Assembly: GCA_934462885.1 (NCBI GenBank)
Contig: CAKSJC010000041.1
Location: forward strand, 1 to 10,684
Direction of reading: 5' to 3'
DNA: 10,684 nucleotides
From: an uncultured Eubacteriales bacterium
GTDB lineage: Bacteria > Bacillota > Clostridia > Oscillospirales > CAG-272
Numbering within the stretch: the first letter of the stretch is position 1; each line of letters begins with the position of its first letter. A program made the translations under genes and the position numbers. Below are positions 6,621-10,684 of this stretch, one piece after another. The notes beneath the pieces were generated by a model. It saw only the letters and a program-made list of their open reading frames with translations, had not been told where the DNA came from and searched no databases.

Positions 6621-6650
6621 TGTATAACACGCCTACATATAATACGTCAT
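6621..6650 (-). promoter_or_regulatory. Second leftward promoter candidate
   Basis: On the minus strand, ATGACG (-35, complement of 6645-6650), an 18-base spacer and TATACA (-10, complement of 6621-6626) with an extended TG motif (TGTTATACA). It overlaps the expected start point of the stronger promoter just upstream. It would drive the small gene and capA. Confidence 0.4.
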
Positions 6651-6654
6651 TGAA

Positions 6655-6683
6655 ATTATAACACATTAGGCGCACGAATTCAA
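6655..6683 (-). promoter_or_regulatory. Main leftward promoter for the small gene and capA
   Basis: On the minus strand, TTGAAT (-35, complement of 6678-6683), a 17-base spacer, and a perfect TATAAT (-10, complement of 6655-6660) preceded by an extended TGT. Expected start is near 6648, giving a leader of about 120 bases before the small gene. The spacer contains one TAGGCGC copy. Confidence 0.68.
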
Positions 6684-6765
6684 TATTTATTTTGCCGATA
6701 GGCGCCATTCGATATATTTTTTGTCAAATAAGAAAAAATATATACAATTTATTTTATTCGCTTTA

Positions 6766-6794
6766 TTGTGTTTGGTTTTTGAATGTGTTATAAT
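6766..6794 (+). promoter_or_regulatory. Rightward promoter for the phosphoesterase/ATPase operon
   Basis: TTGTGT (6766-6771), a 17-base spacer and a perfect TATAAT (6789-6794) preceded by TGT as an extended -10. An A/T-rich stretch upstream could serve as an UP element. Transcription would start near 6801, leaving a leader of about 70 bases before the TTG start at 6871. The -35 matches consensus only in its first three bases, compensated by the extended -10. Confidence 0.68.
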
Positions 6795-6870
6795 TATAAA
6801 AAGCGATATTATTTTCCCCTTTTTAACGGATTCTGATATCATAACCCGATCTGAAACGGAGCGTTACATA

Positions 6871-8001
6871 TTGAAAACAATAAAAATCATGCACGCCGGC
6901 GATGTTCATCTCGACAGTGCGTTTATGGGAATTGACAGCAGATATTCCGAAATACGCCGCCGCGAAATACTCGCCGCTTTCACTTCAATGATGACTTACG
7001 CAAAAATGAACTCCGTCGATCTCATGCTTATCGCCGGCGATCTTTTCGAGAACACTTACGTCACGAACGAAACCTTAATAATTGTTAAAAGGGAATTCGA
7101 AAAATTCGGAAAACCCATATTCGTCTCTCCCGGCAATCATGATCATATAAGACCCGACAGCGTCTGGATGAAATACAAATTCCCGTCTAACGTCTATGTT
7201 TTCCGAGAGCCTCAACTCACCTCATATAAACTCGACGAGCTGCCCGTAACGGTATACGGATACGCTTTTACAGATAAGAAAAAAGACGATGTTCCGATCG
7301 AGGGAAAAAAGGTTGAAGATCCGGAACGCATAAATCTCCTTGTAGGACACTGCGATATAATCTCTCCTGTCAAACCAAGGAAAAATCACTGTCCGATAAG
7401 ACCGTATCATTTCGACGCTTTCGGAGCTGATTACGCAGCTCTCGGACATATTCACAATCCGCCGCCGAACGGTCATGATAACCGTTTTTGCTACTCGGGA
7501 TGTCTTGAGCCGCGCGGATTTGACGAGATCGGTCCGAAAGGCGCCTGCCTTGTCGAAATCGAAAAAGACGGCGTAGACTCAACCGTAACGGTAAAGCGCG
7601 TCCGCTTCTCGAAGAGGACTTACGAGGAAGCTGAAATATCGGTGACGGGAGCCGAAACTCAATCAGATATCTCGAACGCAGTCTCGGCGTATATTTCGGC
7701 AAATCATTACGGAGAAAACACTCTTCTTTCCGTCAACCTCACAGGTTTTATTTCACCCTCTCTTGTTATAGACCGTGATTCGCTCGAATTTTCAAAACTC
7801 GGTCTTTTCTACCTCCGCGTCGAAGACCTGACTCGGCCCGATCTTGATCTTACGGTTTTGGAAAAAGATCCGACCATAAAAGGAGAGGTTTACCGCAAAC
7901 TTAAGCCCTCTCTCGAAGCAGACGACAAGCGCACAAGAGAAGTAGCGCTCCGCGCTCTTCGTTACTCGCTCTCCGCTCTGTACGGAGACCGTACATTCTG
8001 A
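6871..8001 (+). CDS. YhaO/SbcD/Mre11-type metallophosphoesterase (predicted DNA-repair exonuclease)
   Basis: From TTG 6871 the protein has 376 residues and begins MKTIKIMHAGDVHLDSAF, the standard start of the SbcD/Mre11/YhaO family. A GGAG site lies 9 bases upstream. The frame is open 50 codons further upstream, and that stretch would encode a hydrophobic segment, but it contains the promoter and is probably untranslated. Family metal ligands are all visible: DVH (D11, H13), GDLFE (D57), GNHD (N89, H90), GHCD (H160) and GHIH (H193, H195). The remaining 180 or so residues would hold the capping/partner-binding domain. Such enzymes are Mn2+-dependent nucleases that trim or open DNA ends together with a Rad50-like ATPase. 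That partner is encoded 27 bp downstream. Assignment to YhaO rather than SbcD rests mainly on the YhaN-like neighbour. Confidence 0.88.
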   Translation: MKTIKIMHAGDVHLDSAFMGIDSRYSEIRRREILAAFTSMMTYAKMNSVDLMLIAGDLFENTYVTNETLIIVKREFEKFGKPIFVSPGNHDHIRPDSVWMKYKFPSNVYVFREPQLTSYKLDELPVTVYGYAFTDKKKDDVPIEGKKVEDPERINLLVGHCDIISPVKPRKNHCPIRPYHFDAFGADYAALGHIHNPPPNGHDNRFCYSGCLEPRGFDEIGPKGACLVEIEKDGVDSTVTVKRVRFSKRTYEEAEISVTGAETQSDISNAVSAYISANHYGENTLLSVNLTGFISPSLVIDRDSLEFSKLGLFYLRVEDLTRPDLDLTVLEKDPTIKGEVYRKLKPSLEADDKRTREVALRALRYSLSALYGDRTF

Positions 8002-8028
8002 ACGCAACTTTATCTATCGGAGTTAAAA

Positions 8029-10260
8029 ATGATTATAAAATCACTTCACATAAAATCATTCGGAGGGCTTACCGACCGCGTAATTGATCTTTCAGACGGC
8101 GTAAACGTCGTCTGCGGCATGAACGAAAGCGGAAAATCCTCCGCAGCTATGTTCATAAAATTTATTTTTTACGGGCTTTCTTCGAAAAACGGAAAAAATT
8201 CCCGCATATCCGAAAGAAAAAAATACGTTAACAAAAATTCCGGCGAAGCTTCGGGGTATATAATGGCAGATACGGACGACGGCATACCGTATCGCATTGA
8301 GCGTTCCCTGTCTGTCTCCGATTCCGCCGGAATACACGAACAGATACGCATAGTGTGCGCTTCCACGGGAGAAATCGTAACGGCTATGAATCCCGGCGAG
8401 TATTTCTTCAAAGTTCCGGAAGAAGTTTTCGTAAATTCCTGTTTTGTTTCCCAGCAAAGCGCAGTCCGTCCCGAAATCGGCGGAATAGGCGGCGCTATAC
8501 AGAATATTCTGACTTCCGCCGATGAAAATACGAACGTCAAAAAAGCTCTGAAAAACCTTGACGCCGCTCGCCGCGAACTTTGCCACAAAAACGGCGACGG
8601 GGGAGAGATATCTAAGCTTAAGGAAAAACGAGACGCCCTTCTGCAAAGCGCAAAAGAAGCGGAAGAAAAAAATTCCGAAATAATCCGCATCACCACATCT
8701 CTCGACGATATCAAAAAAAGGATATCCGAACTTGAAGAGGATAAGGAACACTATACGGCGGTTTTCTCCGCTCTCGACAAAATACTCGTAAAAAGAAGGA
8801 TAGACGCCGCCGAACAGACAAAAACTCGGATACAAAAGATAGAGCGCTCTATTTCCGATCTTGACGCTTCTCCCCTCGGAAACAGCTTTTCCGACGAGCT
8901 GAACGCGGCTGAACAGTGCGTAAAAGATTATGACGATCAGTGCGCCGCTTACGATGACGCGGTACAAAAAATAAAAAATTCTCCAAAAGATCCCGACAAC
9001 GCGCAGGGAGACGCGGAACTTGTTCATTCTCTCGACAATTCGCAGCGAACCTCGTTCTCCGTAGCCGTTGCCATGTTTATCGCCGGTGCCGTCGGACTCG
9101 CCTCCTCGCTCATGCTGTACTACTTCAACACCGACGCTTATCTTGTGCCGATGATAATGACTCTCGCTCTTGTTACTCTCGGAGTCGTATTCATAGTTCG
9201 TCACGCTAAATTACGCTCTCAACTTACCAAATTGCTCGTTAAATGGAATGCGGAGTCGCCGGACGATATTGAAGCCGCGATAGACGAGAAAAACGAATAT
9301 ATCGATCGAGAGCGTATGTCCGTGTCGGAACTCAGATCAATCTCCGCAGCGGTAGAGGCCGCGAAAATCAAATTCGACGCTGCAGCCGAAACCATAGCAA
9401 AACTCGCGGTCGCGTCTAATATCAAAGAAACAGGCGACATCTACGAAACGATAGATAAGCTCTATGCCGTGCAGAACGCGGTGGAACGCGAACGTTCTTC
9501 TATGGTATCAAAGCTTGAAAACTATACGGGTAGACTTGATCTTCTTGAAGAACAACTGGAGGACACAAACCGCGGACAAATCGCAAAAGAAGTCGCCGCT
9601 CTTGCCGAAACAAAAGCCGGACGCGAGGCGCTCTCTCTTGATTCGACGGGTATAAAGGAAACAGCTAAAAAGAGAGACTTTGTAAATGTCGAACTTCACA
9701 CCGCGATGAAGAGAAAAAGTGATCTTGAAGCTATGCTCGTTGAAATAGGAAAACCGTCGTGCGATCCCGCCGAGACTGTGACAAAAGTCGACGGCATGAA
9801 CCGTCTGATTGATGAACTGTCTATACGGCATGACGCTTACCAACTTGCAGGAAATATTCTTGAAGAAGCGGGAGGCGCCATGCGCTCTGGAATCATTCCG
9901 AGGATATCGGCAAAAGCTTCCGCTGTCATGAAAAACTCCTCTCCTCATGACGGCATCACTCTGGACAACGATTTCAACACCGGATACACAGACGGAGACG
10001 AAGTCATATCTTGCGAATTTTTATCAAAAGGTACGGAAGATCTCTCATATATCGCACTCAGAATTGCGCTTACGGATGAGCTTTTTTCAGCAGAAAAACC
10101 TATCATGGTCTTTGACGAAAGCTTTGCACATATTGACAAAGAAAGACTCGCGCTCATTTTCAGCGAGCTTGTCAACGGCGGTCAGTATCTCATTCTTACA
10201 TGCCGCGAAGATGAGGCTGCACTCAGCTCAAACATACGTGCAAACACTATAAATCTCTGA
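8029..10260 (+). CDS. YhaN/Rad50-like AAA ATPase with a central membrane hairpin
   Basis: A 743-residue SMC/Rad50-type ATPase. The N-terminal half of the head has 'MIIKSLHIKSFGGLTD' and Walker A GMNESGKS (30-37), with a Q-loop at FVSQQS (139-144). Long charged coiled coils run at about 170-315 and 395-575. Between them are two hydrophobic helices (about 342-365 and 371-390) joined by a very short turn: a membrane hairpin at the place where Rad50/SbcC carry a zinc hook. No Cys-X-X-Cys is present. The C-terminal head has the signature LSKGTEDLSYIALRIAL (665-681), Walker B PIMVFDES (691-698, catalytic E697), D-loop AHID and the final strand LILTC. Start ATG 8029 has CGGAG 7 bases upstream. It probably drives the upstream nuclease at DNA ends near the membrane. 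It is smaller than B. subtilis YhaN (over 900 residues as I recall). SbcC is the alternative. Confidence 0.85.
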   Translation: MIIKSLHIKSFGGLTDRVIDLSDGVNVVCGMNESGKSSAAMFIKFIFYGLSSKNGKNSRISERKKYVNKNSGEASGYIMADTDDGIPYRIERSLSVSDSAGIHEQIRIVCASTGEIVTAMNPGEYFFKVPEEVFVNSCFVSQQSAVRPEIGGIGGAIQNILTSADENTNVKKALKNLDAARRELCHKNGDGGEISKLKEKRDALLQSAKEAEEKNSEIIRITTSLDDIKKRISELEEDKEHYTAVFSALDKILVKRRIDAAEQTKTRIQKIERSISDLDASPLGNSFSDELNAAEQCVKDYDDQCAAYDDAVQKIKNSPKDPDNAQGDAELVHSLDNSQRTSFSVAVAMFIAGAVGLASSLMLYYFNTDAYLVPMIMTLALVTLGVVFIVRHAKLRSQLTKLLVKWNAESPDDIEAAIDEKNEYIDRERMSVSELRSISAAVEAAKIKFDAAAETIAKLAVASNIKETGDIYETIDKLYAVQNAVERERSSMVSKLENYTGRLDLLEEQLEDTNRGQIAKEVAALAETKAGREALSLDSTGIKETAKKRDFVNVELHTAMKRKSDLEAMLVEIGKPSCDPAETVTKVDGMNRLIDELSIRHDAYQLAGNILEEAGGAMRSGIIPRISAKASAVMKNSSPHDGITLDNDFNTGYTDGDEVISCEFLSKGTEDLSYIALRIALTDELFSAEKPIMVFDESFAHIDKERLALIFSELVNGGQYLILTCREDEAALSSNIRANTINL

Positions 10261-10289
10261 ATATTTCCCCGCGTTTAGCATATGGGGAC

Positions 10290-10324
10290 ACGGGGAAAAC
10301 CTTAAGGTTTTCCCCGTATTTTTT
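10290..10324 (+). terminator. Strong intrinsic terminator between the ATPase gene and glpK
   Basis: A perfect 28-base palindrome (10290-10317; arms ACGGGGAAAACC and GGTTTTCCCCGT around TTAA) is followed by A and six T residues (10319-10324). This is a textbook Rho-independent terminator. It lies 29 bp after the ATPase stop and 22 bp before the glpK start. A copy of its 3' arm, TTTCCCCG, occurs at 10264-10271 and could pair with CGGGGAAA (10291-10298), preventing the terminator stem. It is either the end of the repair operon or an attenuator in a glpK leader. Confidence 0.88.
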
Positions 10325-10346
10325 ATTAAGATAACGGAGCATAAAT

Positions 10347-10684
10347 ATGGAGAAAAAATATATTTTGTCCCTCGATCAGGGAACGACGTCAAGCCGCGCC
10401 ATACTTTTCGATCGCGAACAAAATATCATCGGAATCGTACAAAGAGATCTTCCGCAGATATATCCCCATGAGGGCTGGGTTGAGCACGATCCGATAGATA
10501 TATGGTCTTCGGTATTCGGCTGCATGATGGAAGTCATTGCAAAATCCGGCATACGCCCCTCCGATATCGCTGCTATCGGAATAACTAATCAGCGTGAAAC
10601 GACGGTCGTATGGGATCGAAAAACCGGAAAACCTATCTGCAACGCCATCGTTTGGCAGTGCCGCCGCACTGCACCTATTGTAGA
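10347..10684 (+). CDS. glpK: Glycerol kinase GlpK, N-terminal part (cut by window edge)
   Basis: The first 112 codons are present and run off the right edge. GlpK phosphorylates glycerol to sn-glycerol 3-phosphate with ATP in the cytoplasm, the entry step of glycerol use; it is an FGGY-family kinase of about 500 residues. Diagnostic motifs are LDQGTTSSRAILFD (9-22, phosphate-binding), HEGWVEHDPIDIW (41-53), GITNQRETTVVWD (78-90, with the glycerol-binding R83-E84 pair) and NAIVWQCRRT (99-108). ATG 10347 has ACGGAG 7 bases upstream. Only 22 bp separate it from the preceding terminator's T tract, too little for a normal promoter, so transcription must come through or around that terminator. This fits leader antitermination, known for B. 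subtilis glp genes through GlpP, but no GlpP gene is visible here. Confidence 0.96.
   Translation, partial: MEKKYILSLDQGTTSSRAILFDREQNIIGIVQRDLPQIYPHEGWVEHDPIDIWSSVFGCMMEVIAKSGIRPSDIAAIGITNQRETTVVWDRKTGKPICNAIVWQCRRTAPIV

Larger units (their letters stand above)
6526..6870. promoter_or_regulatory. Divergent intergenic control region (345 bp, no gene seen)
   Basis: AT-rich region between the leftward small-gene/capA unit and the rightward phosphoesterase/ATPase unit. From left to right it contains a tandem 11-bp repeat (6527-6548), two leftward promoters (-10 at 6621-6626 and 6655-6660), two copies of TAGGCGC (6667-6673 and 6699-6705), an A/T-rich stretch at about 6706-6760, and a rightward promoter (-10 at 6789-6794). 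An open frame from TTG 6721 continues into the phosphoesterase gene, but the promoter and ribosome binding site inside it argue that 6721-6870 is not translated. Confidence 0.7.

Noticed and set aside
6638..6643. TATAAT on the plus strand as a further rightward promoter
   Set aside because: No acceptable -35 lies 16-18 bases upstream and no plus-strand gene follows before the better promoter at 6766-6794.
6721..6870. N-terminal hydrophobic extension of the phosphoesterase
   Set aside because: It contains a good extended -10 promoter, has no family similarity, and a ribosome binding site precedes TTG 6871.
8092..9204. A 370-codon open frame on the minus strand, antisense to the Rad50-like ATPase gene
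   Set aside because: Its translation is a low-complexity mix rich in F, Y, S and G with no recognisable motif, and the plus-strand gene has complete ATPase motifs. It is a shadow of the sense codon usage.
1..10684. CRISPR array, tRNA, rRNA, insertion sequence or phage gene
   Set aside because: No regularly spaced repeats, no cloverleaf-like gene and no transposase or phage motifs were seen; the window reads as core chromosome.

Overview
The window looks like chromosomal housekeeping DNA from a Gram-positive bacterium of the Bacillota, probably class Clostridia. The inference rests on gene content: sepF next to a YggS/YlmE gene, an NrnA-type DHH oligoribonuclease between rbfA and truB, a CapA-family lipoprotein, and a YhaO/YhaN-type nuclease/ATPase pair. 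Strong GGAGG-type ribosome binding sites agree with it. I cannot place the organism more finely. I see no insertion sequence, tRNA, rRNA, CRISPR array or phage gene.

Left block (1-6525), all on the minus strand. In transcription order it holds a 51-residue small protein (6525-6370), a CapA-family lipoprotein (6296-5007), rbfA (4865-4470), nrnA (4477-3413), truB (3405-2473), a membrane-anchored HlyD-like protein (2341-1061), yggS (951-241) and the 5' end of sepF (133-1, cut by the window edge). rbfA-nrnA-truB is a tight cluster: rbfA and nrnA overlap by 8 bp, and nrnA and truB are 7 bp apart. It joins 30S ribosome maturation, nanoRNA/pAp turnover and tRNA psi55 formation. The usual upstream partners nusA and infB are absent, and capA sits there instead. 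The HlyD-like/yggS/sepF part is a cell-division and PLP-homeostasis neighbourhood.

Centre (6526-6870). An AT-rich divergent control region of about 345 bp carries one good promoter facing right and one or two facing left. All three share the extended -10 string GTGTTATA. These promoters and the ribosome binding sites show that the longest open frames of two genes are over-extended. The capA homologue most likely starts at GTG 6296 and the phosphoesterase gene at TTG 6871.

Right block (6871-10684), plus strand. A YhaO/SbcD/Mre11-type metallophosphoesterase is followed 27 bp later by a YhaN/Rad50-type ATPase. The ATPase has a two-helix membrane hairpin in the middle of its coiled coil and no Cys-X-X-Cys zinc hook. 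The two probably form a membrane-tethered DNA-end-processing complex. A strong intrinsic terminator follows, then the 5' end of glycerol kinase glpK, which runs off the window. The terminator is so close to glpK that it may act as a glpK leader attenuator.

Most of the window is ordinary. The items most worth a second look are the membrane-hairpin ATPase/nuclease pair, the small protein with its own promoters, the terminator with a competing pairing before glpK, and the structured gap between truB and the HlyD-like gene.
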